From: Hyphomonadaceae bacterium UKL13-1
GTDB lineage: Bacteria; Pseudomonadota; Alphaproteobacteria; Caulobacterales; Aquidulcibacteraceae
Reading direction: 5' to 3'
Length of the DNA stretch: 64,000 nt
NCBI GenBank assembly: GCA_001602435.1
Contig: CP012156.1
Span: 1,446,001 to 1,510,000, forward strand
Every line of letters begins with the position of its first letter. The stretch's first letter is position 1. The notes below the pieces were generated by a model. That model was not told where the DNA came from. It was given only the letters and a program-made list of their open reading frames with translations, and searched no databases. This document shows, piece by piece, positions 27,090-36,886 of this stretch. The position numbers and the translations under genes were made by a program.

Positions 27090-27464
27090 ATGACCCAGAC
27101 ACGCTTTATTGGCTTTATGCCCCGATGGATTGGTCCCTGTCTTGGACTGGGCCTAATCGTCTTCGCCCCTGCCGCATTTGCCCAATCGGCAAATAGTCCT
27201 GCTGCACCTGCTGCCGCCGTCGCGCAGTCAAGCCTCAATGCCTCGGCCGTTTATTCCGGCATTGAGGAATGGGGGAAGTTGCGTGGCGCGTTGAGTCGGC
27301 TGCAGGGCGTCTCGGTTTCGATCAGCGCCATCTCGATTGACGGTGCGCTGATCCTATTCCGCTATGATGGCACGCCTGCAGACCTTCAAGCTATTCTGGC
27401 GCGCGCGGGGCTAGAGTTGACGCTCAACGCGGCTGGTGCGGTCGTTAAAGTCGCGACCCCGTAA
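27090..27464 (+). CDS. Short secreted protein resembling the C-terminus of DUF2066
   Basis: A 124-residue protein with a signal peptide (cleavage after AFA, residue 31). The mature part has the pattern GIEEWGKLRGALSRLQGVSV, then DGALILFRYDGTPADLQAIL. That recalls the C-terminal end of DUF2066 proteins, which often sit between purM and hdaA in alphaproteobacteria. The N-terminal bulk of such proteins is absent. Twelve bases separate it from hdaA. Function is unknown and family membership is tentative. Confidence 0.65.
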   Translation: MTQTRFIGFMPRWIGPCLGLGLIVFAPAAFAQSANSPAAPAAAVAQSSLNASAVYSGIEEWGKLRGALSRLQGVSVSISAISIDGALILFRYDGTPADLQAILARAGLELTLNAAGAVVKVATP

Positions 27465-27475
27465 AGGGTGTTGAT

Positions 27476-28198
27476 GTGCCCCCCCAAACCATGAGCCAAA
27501 CCCATCTGGATTTTGGAACGCCCAATTATGCCGCTGAGGCCTTTGTGGTTTCAGAGGAAACCGCGTCTGCGCGTGCGGCCCTAGATCAATGGCGCACGTG
27601 GCCAGGCGGGGTGTTTTGTTTGTTTGGCGAAGCAGGGTCTGGCAAGTCGCATTTGGGCGCGATTTGGGCCGAGCAGGCCTCTGCAACCGCCCTCAAGGGC
27701 TCTGAACTCACCCTGCAATTCGCCGAAGCCCCCGCCGCTTCGGGTCAGCTGATTGCTTTGATTGATGATGCCGATCAGGCCGATGAAACAGCTTTATTCG
27801 CACTGTTATCGCGATTGGAACGCGAAGGCGGGGCGGTGCTTTTATTGGCCCAAAGGCCCCCGGCGCTGTGGGACTATGGCTTGGCAGACCTGCGATCAAG
27901 GCTGAAGGCCATTGCAACCGAATCGCTCAAGGAGCCTGAGCAGAAGTTGCTGGCGCAGTTGATCGTCCGCTATGCGGCGGCAAAGGGCTTCAAGCTTGAC
28001 GAACCTTCGGCCACCTATTTGGCGGCCCGCATACCGCGTACTTTTGAAGCTGCAAAAGCTGTGACAGCTTGTCTCGAAACAGTCGCGACTTATTCACTAA
28101 AAACGCCTATGGCTTTGGCGCAACGTGCGCTGCGCGCCCTCTATCCGAGTGATTGGACCGATGAGGAAGCGCAAAGCGGTGACTTATTTGAGGCTTAG
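27476..28198 (+). CDS. hdaA: HdaA, DnaA-related replication inactivator
   Basis: Hda-type AAA+ proteins act with the DNA polymerase sliding clamp to stimulate ATP hydrolysis by DnaA after initiation. The 240-residue protein has a clamp-binding-like QTHLDF near the N-terminus, a Walker A GEAGSGKSHLG, Walker B IALIDDADQ, and no DnaA DNA-binding domain IV. GTG 27476 has AAAGGG seven bases upstream; ATG 27491 has none. It lies directly before ppk. Confidence 0.88.
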   Translation: MPPQTMSQTHLDFGTPNYAAEAFVVSEETASARAALDQWRTWPGGVFCLFGEAGSGKSHLGAIWAEQASATALKGSELTLQFAEAPAASGQLIALIDDADQADETALFALLSRLEREGGAVLLLAQRPPALWDYGLADLRSRLKAIATESLKEPEQKLLAQLIVRYAAAKGFKLDEPSATYLAARIPRTFEAAKAVTACLETVATYSLKTPMALAQRALRALYPSDWTDEEAQSGDLFEA

Positions 28199-28210
28199 GC
28201 AAGGATTTCG

Positions 28211-30490
28211 ATGACCCAACCCACAGATTCCGATCCGGCACTGGGTTTTGAACCCTCGGTCCAAGGTCTGCCGATTACGACGGATCAACTGGTGACCCGC
28301 AAAGCGCCTGTGCGTAAAGCCAAGCCAAAGGCCCCCATCGTGCGCGGTCCAGACCCGCAGCGCTACCTCAACCGTGAATTGTCGTGGTTGGCCTTTAATG
28401 CGCGCGTGCTCGACGAATCGGAGAATCATACGCACCCGATCATGGAGCGGCTGCGCTTTTTGTCGATCTGCGGCAGCAATCTCGATGAATTCTACATGGT
28501 GCGCGTCTCAGGTCTGCGCGAACAAGTGCGCGACGGGATTAAGACCCCCAGCCAAGACGGCCTGACGCCTACCCAGCAATTGGCGCGCATTGATAAGGTT
28601 GCCAGCGCCTTGATGGAGCGTCAGCAGACCTGTTGGCGCGCGATCCATGCCGAATTGCGCGAAGTCGGCTTTGCCGTCGTTTCGGCTGAAGAAGCCGGTG
28701 AAATTGACCGCGAAACCCTGCGCGATGACTTCTTGACGCAACTCTTCCCGGTCTTGACGCCCTTGGCGATTGATCCGGCCCATCCATTCCCCTTCATCCC
28801 AAACTTAGGCTTCACGGTGGCGTTTCGCTTGCGGCGAGAGCATGATGCGCGCGTGATGACGGCATTGGTACCCGTACCGATGCAGGCGGCCCGCTTTATG
28901 CCACTGCCTGTATTGGACGGCGTGCGGCGCTTTGTGGCGGTGGAAACGGCTATCCGCTTGTTCGCCGATACGTTGTTCCCTGGCTATGAAGTCATTGGGT
29001 CGGGCGCTTTCCGGGTAATCCGCGACAGTGACGTCGAGCTACAAGAAGAAGCCGAAGACCTTGTTCGCCAAGCAGAAGCCGCGCTGCGCGAACGGCGGAA
29101 AGGCGATGTGGTTCGCCTCAAAATCGAAGCCAGCATGCCGGTGGACCTGCAGGCCTTCATTATTGAGCAATTGCGCGCCGCCCCCAATGAAGTGGTGCGC
29201 GTCAACGGGATTTTGGGCATCGCGCAACTTAGCCAAATCATCCCCGATGACCGGGCGGAGTTGAAGTTCAAGCCCTATGTCGCGCGCTTCCCCGAGCGGA
29301 TTCGCGATTTTGGTGGCGATTGCTTTGCCGCTATTCGGGCCAAGGACATCCTTGTCCATCATCCGTTTGAGAGCTTTGACGTGGTGGTGCAATTCCTGCG
29401 TCAAGCGGCGAGCGACCCCAATGTGTTGGCGATCAAGCAGACGCTCTATCGCACCTCGACCGACTCTCCCATCGTCGCGGCTTTGATCGCGGCGGCAGAG
29501 CAAGGCAAGTCCGTTACGGCACTGGTCGAAATCAAAGCCCGCTTTGACGAGGAAGCCAATCTGAAATGGGCGCGCGATTTGGAACGGGCAGGCGTCCATG
29601 TCGTTTATGGCTTTGTGCATTTAAAGACCCACGCCAAAGTCAGTCTCGTGGTGCGTCGTGAAGGAACGGCGCTGCGCACCTATGCGCACTTTGGGACTGG
29701 CAATTATCATCCGGTCACCGCGCGGGTTTATACCGACCTGTCGCTCTTTACCGCAGACCCAGCCTTTGGCCGCGACGCAGGGCGCTTGTTCAATTTTGTG
29801 ACCGGCTATGCCACGCCGGCGCAGATGGAAAAGCTGTCGGTCTCGCCCGTCAATATGAAGACCGTTCTCTTAGGCCTCATTGATAAAGAGATTGCCGCAG
29901 CTAAGGCTGGTAAGCCTTGTGGCGTTTGGGCCAAGATGAATTCTCTCGTCGACCCTGTTGTCATCGAAAAGCTCTATGAGGCCAGCCAAGCTGGGGTGCC
30001 GATTGATTTGATCATCCGCGGGATTTGCTGTCTGCGTCCGGGCTTCCCCGGCATGTCGGAGAATATTCGCGTCAAGTCGATTGTCGGCCGCTTTTTGGAG
30101 CATTCCCGGATTGTCTGCTTTGCCAATGGCGCAGCACTACCCAGCCCATCAGCTCGGGTTTATTTCTCATCAGCTGACTGGATGCCGCGTAACCTTGATC
30201 GGCGGGTTGAGACTTTGGTGCCGATCGAGAACCCGACCGTGCATCAGCAAATCCTCGATCAGATCATGGTCGCTAATCTGGCCGATGAGGCGCAAAGCTG
30301 GTCGATGCAGCCAGACGGGACCTATCAGCGGGTTGTGCCGGTCAATGAGGCAGAGCCCTTCAATGTGCATACTTGGTTCATGGAGAACCCAAGCCTGTCC
30401 GGTCGTGGCCGCGCGGCCAGTCTAACTCGCCCTAATGCCCCGCGCGCCAAAGCGCGCCGGAAGTCATCGCGCAGCAGCACCAAGGCCTGA
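28211..30490 (+). CDS. ppk: Polyphosphate kinase 1
   Basis: Ppk1 reversibly makes polyphosphate from ATP. The 759-residue protein has the N-terminal [19 protein letters not shown] block and the paired phospholipase-D-like catalytic domains, with the candidate phospho-histidine in [17 protein letters not shown] and a second at [18 protein letters not shown]. The Arg-rich C-terminus is a local extension. It sits between hdaA and a Ppx/GppA gene, so synthesis and breakdown of polyphosphate are coded together. Confidence 0.96.
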   Translation: MTQPTDSDPALGFEPSVQGLPITTDQLVTRKAPVRKAKPKAPIVRGPDPQRYLNRELSWLAFNARVLDESENHTHPIMERLRFLSICGSNLDEFYMVRVSGLREQVRDGIKTPSQDGLTPTQQLARIDKVASALMERQQTCWRAIHAELREVGFAVVSAEEAGEIDRETLRDDFLTQLFPVLTPLAIDPAHPFPFIPNLGFTVAFRLRREHDARVMTALVPVPMQAARFMPLPVLDGVRRFVAVETAIRLFADTLFPGYEVIGSGAFRVIRDSDVELQEEAEDLVRQAEAALRERRKGDVVRLKIEASMPVDLQAFIIEQLRAAPNEVVRVNGILGIAQLSQIIPDDRAELKFKPYVARFPERIRDFGGDCFAAIRAKDILVHHPFESFDVVVQFLRQAASDPNVLAIKQTLYRTSTDSPIVAALIAAAEQGKSVTALVEIKARFDEEANLKWARDLERAGVHVVYGFVHLKTHAKVSLVVRREGTALRTYAHFGTGNYHPVTARVYTDLSLFTADPAFGRDAGRLFNFVTGYATPAQMEKLSVSPVNMKTVLLGLIDKEIAAAKAGKPCGVWAKMNSLVDPVVIEKLYEASQAGVPIDLIIRGICCLRPGFPGMSENIRVKSIVGRFLEHSRIVCFANGAALPSPSARVYFSSADWMPRNLDRRVETLVPIENPTVHQQILDQIMVANLADEAQSWSMQPDGTYQRVVPVNEAEPFNVHTWFMENPSLSGRGRAASLTRPNAPRAKARRKSSRSSTKA

Positions 30491-30491
30491 T

Positions 30492-31997
30492 ATGCCCAAT
30501 CGTTTTGTCTTTAACCCGCTGCGCGACCAAGCGGTGATTGATATTGGCTCCAACTCCGTCCGTCTGGTGATTTACCGGGTGGAAGGCCGCGCCAATGCCC
30601 CCATTTTAAACGAGAAGGTCTTGGCAGGTCTGGGCCGGGGTGTGCCCGAGACCGGCAAGTTAAACCCGATTGGCGTTCGCCGGGCGTTGGAAGCGTTGCG
30701 CCGCTTTCGTCTGTTGGTCGACGCGATTGGCGTGCAGACCATCCATGCCGTGGCAACCGCTGCCGTGCGCGATGCCAGTGACGGGCCAGAATTTGTCGAT
30801 CAGATCCGCGCCGAGACAGGTTTTGACGTCAAGATTATTTCAGGTCCCGAAGAAGGCCGCCTGTCCGCCTTGGGTGTTTTGGCTGGGGCACCTGGTGCTG
30901 GGGGCATCGCGGGCGATTTGGGTGGTTCCAGCCTTGAATTGGTCTCCTTGAGCCCTGACGGACCGGGCAAAGCCGAGAGCTGGCCTTTGGGGCCCTTAGC
31001 CATGGGCGTGACCGACGGCTTTGATGTGGCCGATATGCGACAGCGCATCGACACGGTGCTGGCGAAATCCGATGTACTGCCACTGGGTCGGGGAACTGAA
31101 TTGCATGCGGTTGGCGGCGCTTGGCGGGCGATTGCCAAGATCGACATGATCACCCGCAATTACCCCCTGCAGGTCCTGCATAATTATGCCATGACGCGGG
31201 CCGAGGCGATCACCATTTGCGACTTTGTCTCGGGCCAGAGTAAGCGCTCGCTGGAGCGCATTGATGGCTCAACCGGTAAGCGCGCCGAGACCTTGCCCTA
31301 TGCCGCCACTTTGCTGCGTGCCCTCTTAGACCATGGCGCCTTTGACAGCGTCATCATCTCATCCCACGGGCTACGCGAAGGCATTTTGCTGGAGGAATTA
31401 AGCCCCGAAGAGCGCGCGCAAGACCCGCTGGTGGCTGGCGCTATTGCCATGATCGGTTCTGACCCCCGCATGCGGGAGTTTGGCGAAGCCCTATTCTGGT
31501 GGGTGATGCCTGTCTTCGAAGATTTGCCACGCCTGTTCCCCGATCGACGCGGCGAGATTTTGCGGGCTGCCGCCTGTATGTTGGCCGACGTTGGCGCTAC
31601 TCTTCACCCTGACGACCGTGCCCGCATTGCATTTGAAATTGTCTTGCGCGCGCCCTATCCAGCCGCCTCCCATATTGAACGTGTCTTCCTCGCCCGCGTC
31701 TCGGCCCGCCGCTATGGTGCGAAGCTGGATGAGATTGAGCCTAATTTGGTCAAGCGTTTGTTGGATGAAGAGCGCCTTGTGCGCGCGGATGCTTTGGGGG
31801 CCGCAATTCGTTTGGGCGCAGAGCTTTCGGGCAGGTCCGCCCATCTTTTGACCCAAACCAAATTGAGCCATCGCGACGGCAAACTAACACTGTCGACAAG
31901 CCCAGAGTTCAAGGGCCTCTTTGCCGAGCAAGCCCTCAAGCGCCTTGATCAACTCGGCCAAACTCTCAAGACTCCGGTTGCGACTTTGGTGGAGTAG
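30492..31997 (+). CDS. ppx: Exopolyphosphatase, Ppx/GppA family (second copy)
   Basis: ATG 30492, one base after the ppk stop, gives 501 residues; a longer frame upstream lies inside ppk and is not conserved. The N-terminus has VIDIGSNSVRLVIYR and GDLGGSSLELVSL (phosphate loops). The C-terminal 200 residues are the longer helical HD-like extension typical of true exopolyphosphatases, absent from the first copy at 3.3 kb. Linkage to ppk supports polyphosphate as the substrate. Confidence 0.92.
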   Translation: MPNRFVFNPLRDQAVIDIGSNSVRLVIYRVEGRANAPILNEKVLAGLGRGVPETGKLNPIGVRRALEALRRFRLLVDAIGVQTIHAVATAAVRDASDGPEFVDQIRAETGFDVKIISGPEEGRLSALGVLAGAPGAGGIAGDLGGSSLELVSLSPDGPGKAESWPLGPLAMGVTDGFDVADMRQRIDTVLAKSDVLPLGRGTELHAVGGAWRAIAKIDMITRNYPLQVLHNYAMTRAEAITICDFVSGQSKRSLERIDGSTGKRAETLPYAATLLRALLDHGAFDSVIISSHGLREGILLEELSPEERAQDPLVAGAIAMIGSDPRMREFGEALFWWVMPVFEDLPRLFPDRRGEILRAAACMLADVGATLHPDDRARIAFEIVLRAPYPAASHIERVFLARVSARRYGAKLDEIEPNLVKRLLDEERLVRADALGAAIRLGAELSGRSAHLLTQTKLSHRDGKLTLSTSPEFKGLFAEQALKRLDQLGQTLKTPVATLVE

Positions 31998-32010
31998 GAT
32001 TGAAGCGAAT

Positions 32011-33288
32011 TTATGCCGGAGCCGCTTGAGCGGCAGCACGACTTCCTGCCGCAATAATCATCGCAATGACGCTGCACAGGCTCTGCCAACTCATATGATT
32101 TGTCCAAACAATCTCCGGCACACTAAAGCTCCATAAATATCCCAATAGTGCGCCCATACCCAACACTGGCAAGAGACCATTCAAATTACGCTTATTGAGG
32201 CCGTAGAGGACCAAACTGCCTAACACGATGAAGGGCAGGGCCGACAAAGAGCCCATAGCAGCATGGGCAAAGGCAGAAGAGTCAAACTGCCTTGGGATCG
32301 ATATTAGGTGGCTGACGAGGCAGGATGGCGCAAATTCGCAGTCTGAAGGCGTGGGCCAGATGATCGAACCTCGGAAAATGGCCGTATTCTGTGCGGTGAC
32401 GAGGCCAACCAGAAACAATGCGGTTATTGCACCGACAAAAATTTGATTCTGAGTCAAAGCCTTACCAGACAACAAGGAATGGGGCGACACGCCGATTATT
32501 TGGGAAAGGCTTATCCGCGTCGGCGGCTTTATGACGCCAAGTGCATGAACCCAGCCAATGAAGAAGCCGATAAAGCCAAGTTCCAGGATTAGTTTGATGA
32601 AGCGGAGGGGTGCAGTTAGTAAAATGATATCATAGGGGGACAGCTGCCCCTGGACCTCCGAATGCCGTTCAGGCTGAATGCTTATCCAGACATTTTTGGC
32701 TTCTACCTCCGCCATAAAGGATAACGCTAAAAAGGCTAAACCCGACAAAACAACAAGTCGAAGAAGCGTAGCTGGACGAGGGTCATACGCTGCCCAAAGC
32801 CCGGCAAATAAGGCGCTCAACACAAAGGGAAGGCCATAGGTTCCGGGAAATTCGGGCCAATAGACATTGGCCGCGGGGCCATTGATCAATGTGAAGAGGA
32901 TCAAAAATTTAAGCGCGATGCTGGCCCCAAGATATGGCCAATGTTCCGCCTTGAAGTTGAATTTTGAAATCGCTGAATTCGCCCATGACACTAGAACGAG
33001 CGAAGTGCCCCATACGCCCAAAAGGATGAGGAGGATGCTAAGCAAATCGAAGCCATTACTCGACACATATTTGGTTGCCTCCACTGTCTCAATGTAGAAG
33101 GCGTCATGAATTATCTCGAAAATACTTTGGCCAGTGTCAGGTAAATAGCTGCGATAGAGTTCGTTCTCGTAAAGTGGAAATGCGTAAATGAGGGTCAGGC
33201 CTGTCAGCCAAAATGCGCTCTTTGCACGATTAGGGATTGAGCGGCTTTTCAAGTGGCCATTTTCAGATTGGACACGCACCAACCCCAC
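32011..33288 (-). CDS. Multi-pass membrane protein, not recognised
   Basis: A 425-residue protein with about nine or ten hydrophobic helices and short polar loops. The first helix (about 25-45) precedes a polar segment that includes YRSYLPDTGQSIFEI; the longest non-membrane stretch is about residues 190-220. I see no catalytic signature and no family I can name. Its codons look more AT-rich than those of its neighbours, by eye, which hints at recent acquisition. It stands alone between ppx and rnd. Confidence 0.7.
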   Translation of the reverse strand: MGLVRVQSENGHLKSRSIPNRAKSAFWLTGLTLIYAFPLYENELYRSYLPDTGQSIFEIIHDAFYIETVEATKYVSSNGFDLLSILLILLGVWGTSLVLVSWANSAISKFNFKAEHWPYLGASIALKFLILFTLINGPAANVYWPEFPGTYGLPFVLSALFAGLWAAYDPRPATLLRLVVLSGLAFLALSFMAEVEAKNVWISIQPERHSEVQGQLSPYDIILLTAPLRFIKLILELGFIGFFIGWVHALGVIKPPTRISLSQIIGVSPHSLLSGKALTQNQIFVGAITALFLVGLVTAQNTAIFRGSIIWPTPSDCEFAPSCLVSHLISIPRQFDSSAFAHAAMGSLSALPFIVLGSLVLYGLNKRNLNGLLPVLGMGALLGYLWSFSVPEIVWTNHMSWQSLCSVIAMIIAAGSRAAAQAAPA

Positions 33289-33350
33289 CTCCCATGCCTC
33301 GGCAAGTCATAATGCCCGCAGCTTATGTGAGGTTGAATTGATTGGTCAAC

Positions 33351-34550
33351 TTACTCGTCTAAAGCGCTGTCTTCTTCATCATCCACAATCGCGTCCGCCG
33401 CCACGTCAAACACGCGGACGCGTTTGCCTTTCATGACAAGACCGATTTCGCCGCGTTTGAGGCGTAGGGCTTTTTCGCCAAAGGCTTCGCGGCGCCAGCC
33501 TTTCATGGCCGCGACATCGGCGGCATCACTGGCTGCGATTTCTTCTAAGTCAGAGACGGTTGCAAGCAGCTTGGAGGCCACGCCCAAACGCTCTGCCTCA
33601 CAGCGCAACAGCACTTTCAACAATTCCACCACAGGGCCAAGGCCGGGCGGGGACGAGGGCGGGCGTTCGGTTTTGGGAGCGAATTCTGCCGGATTGTCCA
33701 AGGCCTCGTTCAACGCTTCCAGCAATTGTACGCCCCCTTTTGAACGGCCAAAGCCCTTCGGCAAAGCGCGCATACGGTCCATGGCATCAGCATCGCGCGG
33801 GCGCTGTTCAGCGATTTCAAAAATGGCATCGTCCTTTAAGATCCGGCCGCGCGGCACATCACGCTCTTGCGCAAACCATTCCCGCCACGTCGCGGCCGTA
33901 AAGAAGGCAGCCAGATAATCTTGGGCAAAGCGCTTGGGCTTCAGCCGCTTCCACGCATTGGCGGGCGTCGTGTCATAGGCAGCAGGATCGACAAAAGCCT
34001 TCATCTCTTCGCTGACCCAATCGGCGCGACCCTTACGTTCGAGCTGAGCAGCCATTTTTGGATAGAGGTCGCGTAAATGGGTGACGTCTGCCAAGGCATA
34101 GGCCAATTGGTTTTCTGACAAGGGCCTACGGCTCCAATCGGTGAAGCGGTGGGACTTATCAACTGGCCGTTTGAGTAGGGCCATGACGAGGCCATCATAA
34201 GCAATCTGCTCGCCCAAGCCCAAAGCCATGGCGGCGGTTTGGGTGTCAAAGACGGGCGAGGGCAGTCTGCCTGCCATCAAGCGATAGAAGATTTCCAAGT
34301 CCTGACGGGGCGCATGAAAGACTTTCAGCACCTTTTCGTCGGCCATCAGGTTCAAGAACGGCTCAAGTGAAAGGCCTTCTAGCAGTGGGTCGATCAATAT
34401 CTCAACGTCACCCGCGGCCGCCTGAATCAAGCATAGCATCGGCCAATAGGTGGTTTCGCGGAGAAACTCTGTATCGACGGCCACAAATTCATGTTGGGCG
34501 ATGGCGGCGCAGGCTTCGGCTAGTTCTTGTGTCGTTTTGATCACTTTCAT
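33351..34550 (-). CDS. rnd: Ribonuclease D
   Basis: RNase D is a 3'-to-5' exonuclease for tRNA and small RNA ends. The 399-residue protein has the DEDD exonuclease domain: FVAVDTEFLRETTYWP (Asp, Glu), VFHAPRQDLEIFY (Asp) and YALADVTHLRDLYP (Asp, DEDDy Tyr nearby). Two HRDC-like helical domains follow (about 215-370). The C-terminus is acidic. It is divergent from aspS. Confidence 0.94.
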   Translation of the reverse strand: MKVIKTTQELAEACAAIAQHEFVAVDTEFLRETTYWPMLCLIQAAAGDVEILIDPLLEGLSLEPFLNLMADEKVLKVFHAPRQDLEIFYRLMAGRLPSPVFDTQTAAMALGLGEQIAYDGLVMALLKRPVDKSHRFTDWSRRPLSENQLAYALADVTHLRDLYPKMAAQLERKGRADWVSEEMKAFVDPAAYDTTPANAWKRLKPKRFAQDYLAAFFTAATWREWFAQERDVPRGRILKDDAIFEIAEQRPRDADAMDRMRALPKGFGRSKGGVQLLEALNEALDNPAEFAPKTERPPSSPPGLGPVVELLKVLLRCEAERLGVASKLLATVSDLEEIAASDAADVAAMKGWRREAFGEKALRLKRGEIGLVMKGKRVRVFDVAADAIVDDEEDSALDE

Positions 34551-34731
34551 GCGATCTCGTATGGAGTGGATTGAGTTAAAGTGCGAGTGCTTCCACCGAT
34601 CTGGCAGCTAAAATAATGCAGAACGGGCCGGATTGGCACTTTGTTGCAACACGTCCTATGTCAAAATGTACCCGCTTTTGCCACAAGGCCTCTATAGAGC
34701 GGTCGAAAGCGGCGCTATATGCCCTCCTTTC

Positions 34732-34760
34732 TTGACCTTTTGGTCGCCACGCGGTCTATC
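34732..34760 (+). promoter_or_regulatory. Candidate aspS promoter
   Basis: TTGACC (34732-34737) and TCTATC (34755-34760) have a 17-nt spacer and predict a transcript start near 34767, about 30 nt before the aspS ATG. The rest of the 247-nt rnd-aspS spacer shows nothing else I can name. Confidence 0.45.
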
Positions 34761-34797
34761 GCGCACTCATACAAACTCATTGAATCGGCACTCACCC

Positions 34798-36597
34798 ATG
34801 TCAGCCTTTCGTACACACACTTGCGGCGCCCTTCGCGCCGAACATGTTGGCCAAACCGTCAAGATCGCCGGCTGGATTCACCGCCGCCGCGACCATGGGG
34901 GCGTGGCCTTCATCGATCTGCGCGACCATTATGGCATCACCCAGATTGTGTGCGGGCCAACCAATCCAAGCTTTGAGAAGCTGACCCGCCTGCGCGCGGA
35001 AAGCGTGATTGGCGTCGAAGGCGAAGTGATTGCGCGTGATCCTGCGACGGTGAACCCTGAACTGGCAACCGGTGCGATTGAATTGCGCGTCTTGAACGTG
35101 GAAGTGCATTCGGAAGTTACCAGCGAATTGCCTGTACCTGTGTTTGGTGAGCCGGATTATCCAGAAGACATTCGCATGCGTTATCGCTTCATCGACTTGC
35201 GCCGCGAGACCTTGCACAACACGATCATGTTGCGCTCCAAAATGGTCAATAGCTTCCGCAAGCGCATGATGGACCAAGGCTTTACCGAATTCACCACGCC
35301 CATTCTGACCGCGTCTAGCCCAGAAGGCGCGCGGGACTTCTTGGTGCCTAGTCGCTTGAACCCCGGTAAATTCTATGCGCTGCCCCAAGCCCCCCAACAG
35401 TTCAAGCAGCTGATCATGGTTGCGGGCTTTGACAAATATTTCCAGATCGCGCCGTGCTTCCGCGATGAAGACCCCCGCGCCGACCGTTCGCCAACGGACT
35501 TCTATCAGCTCGACGTGGAAATGAGCTTTGTGACGCAAGACGATGTATTTGCGACCATGGAGCCTGTGATCGCAGGCGTGTTTGAAGAATTTGGCCAAGG
35601 CAAGAAGGTCGACCGCGATTGGGTGCAGATTTCTTATAAGGATTCAGCTCTCTGGTATGGCACCGATAAGCCAGACTTGCGCAACCCGATCAAGATGCAA
35701 TTGGTGAGCGAGCATTTCAAAGGCTCGGGTTTTGCTATCTTCGCCAATTTATTGGAACAGCCCGGCACGCAAATTCGCGCCATTCCGGCGCCAGGTGGCG
35801 GTAGCCGCAAATTCTGTGACCGCATGAATGCCTTTGCCCAGAAGGAAGGCCTTCCCGGCATGGGCTATATCTTCTGGCGCCAAGCCGAAGATGGCTCGGG
35901 CCTCGAAGCGGCAGGTCCTTTGGCGAAGAATATCGGGCCAGAGCGCACCGAAGCGATCCGTCAACAATTGGGCCTCGATTCAGGCGATGCGGCCTTCTTC
36001 TTGGGCGGCAAGCCACAAGCGTTTGAGCGTATTGCTGGCAAAGCGCGTATGGTGATTGGCGATGAGCTTGGCTTGACCGAGACCGACCGCTTTGCCTTTG
36101 CCTGGATCGTCGACTTCCCGATGTATGAAGCCGATGAAGTGACTGGCAAGATCGACTTCTCGCACAACCCCTTCTCCATGCCCCAAGGTGGTCTGGAAGC
36201 CCTGCAAGGCGATCCGTTGAGTGTCTATGCCTATCAATATGATTTGGCATGCAATGGCTATGAATTGGTGTCGGGCGGGATCCGTAACCATAAGCCAGAG
36301 ATCATGTTCAAAGCATTCGAGCTAGCTGGCTATCCGAATTCGGAAGTTGAGGCCCGTTTCGGCGGTATGGTCAACGCTTTCCGCTATGGCGCGCCACCAC
36401 ACGGCGGCTGTGCGGCTGGGATTGAGCGGATGGTGATGCTGTTGGCTGGCACGGCCAATATCCGCGACGTCATCATGTTCCCAATGAACCAGAATGCCCA
36501 AGACTTGATGATGGGTGCCCCAACGCTACCCACCCCGCAACAATTGCGCGATCTGGGCTTGCGGGTCGTAGCCGATGATAAGAAGGCGAATAACTAA
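34798..36597 (+). CDS. aspS: Aspartyl-tRNA synthetase
   Basis: A class II synthetase of 599 residues from ATG 34798 (earlier in-frame starts lie in the promoter). It has the OB-fold anticodon domain ([30 protein letters not shown]), motif 2 [21 protein letters not shown], the bacterial GAD insertion and motif 3 [13 protein letters not shown]. Whether it also charges tRNA-Asn (the non-discriminating form common in alphaproteobacteria) cannot be read from this sequence alone. Confidence 0.96.
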   Translation: MSAFRTHTCGALRAEHVGQTVKIAGWIHRRRDHGGVAFIDLRDHYGITQIVCGPTNPSFEKLTRLRAESVIGVEGEVIARDPATVNPELATGAIELRVLNVEVHSEVTSELPVPVFGEPDYPEDIRMRYRFIDLRRETLHNTIMLRSKMVNSFRKRMMDQGFTEFTTPILTASSPEGARDFLVPSRLNPGKFYALPQAPQQFKQLIMVAGFDKYFQIAPCFRDEDPRADRSPTDFYQLDVEMSFVTQDDVFATMEPVIAGVFEEFGQGKKVDRDWVQISYKDSALWYGTDKPDLRNPIKMQLVSEHFKGSGFAIFANLLEQPGTQIRAIPAPGGGSRKFCDRMNAFAQKEGLPGMGYIFWRQAEDGSGLEAAGPLAKNIGPERTEAIRQQLGLDSGDAAFFLGGKPQAFERIAGKARMVIGDELGLTETDRFAFAWIVDFPMYEADEVTGKIDFSHNPFSMPQGGLEALQGDPLSVYAYQYDLACNGYELVSGGIRNHKPEIMFKAFELAGYPNSEVEARFGGMVNAFRYGAPPHGGCAAGIERMVMLLAGTANIRDVIMFPMNQNAQDLMMGAPTLPTPQQLRDLGLRVVADDKKANN

Positions 36598-36633
36598 GCC
36601 CTAATTTCACGCAAGCTTCGCACACCCATCACA

Positions 36634-36681
36634 CGCCCGACAACAAATCGGGCGAGCCTCCCTTTCGTCAACCAAAGGGAG
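36634..36681 (+). promoter_or_regulatory. Tandem leader hairpins, the second covering the ribosome site
   Basis: Hairpin 1 is CGCCCGA-N7-TCGGGCG (36634-36654). Hairpin 2 is CTCCCTTT-N8-AAAGGGAG (36658-36681), whose right arm is the Shine-Dalgarno of the 49-residue protein that starts at 36689. Translation would need hairpin 2 to open, as in an RNA thermometer or protein-controlled leader. Hairpin 1 could also end the aspS transcript, though no T-run follows it. Confidence 0.6.
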
Positions 36682-36688
36682 ACATGTG

Positions 36689-36838
36689 ATGAGCATTCAG
36701 GACGAAGATATCGTAGCCGAATATGAAGAGCTGGCCGCCGCGCATGGCGACGAGCCTGTCATGCTGGAAGACGCGCCAGACGCTGAAGACGAAGACGACC
36801 TCGATGACGAGGAAGATGAAGAAGACGAAGAAGATTGA
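36689..36838 (+). CDS. Small highly acidic protein
   Basis: A 49-residue protein starting MSIQDEDIVAEYEEL and ending in a long Asp/Glu tail; 27 of 49 residues are acidic and the last nine are all Asp or Glu. It is preceded by AAAGGGAG at a spacing of seven bases and followed by a strong hairpin, so it looks like a real gene. I do not recognise the family. Acidic tails of this sort can bind basic proteins or metals, but nothing here fixes a role. Confidence 0.7.
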   Translation: MSIQDEDIVAEYEELAAAHGDEPVMLEDAPDAEDEDDLDDEEDEEDEED

Positions 36839-36844
36839 GCTTCA

Positions 36845-36879
36845 CTCTCCCCCCGCCCCCAAGAGAGCCGGGGGGAGAG
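36845..36879. terminator. Hairpin between convergent genes
   Basis: CTCTCCCCCC (36845-36854) pairs with GGGGGGAGAG (36870-36879). It lies seven bases after the small acidic gene and eight before the end of the convergent M3 peptidase gene. There is no long T-run, so termination strength is uncertain. Confidence 0.6.
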
Positions 36880-36886
36880 CCATTCC

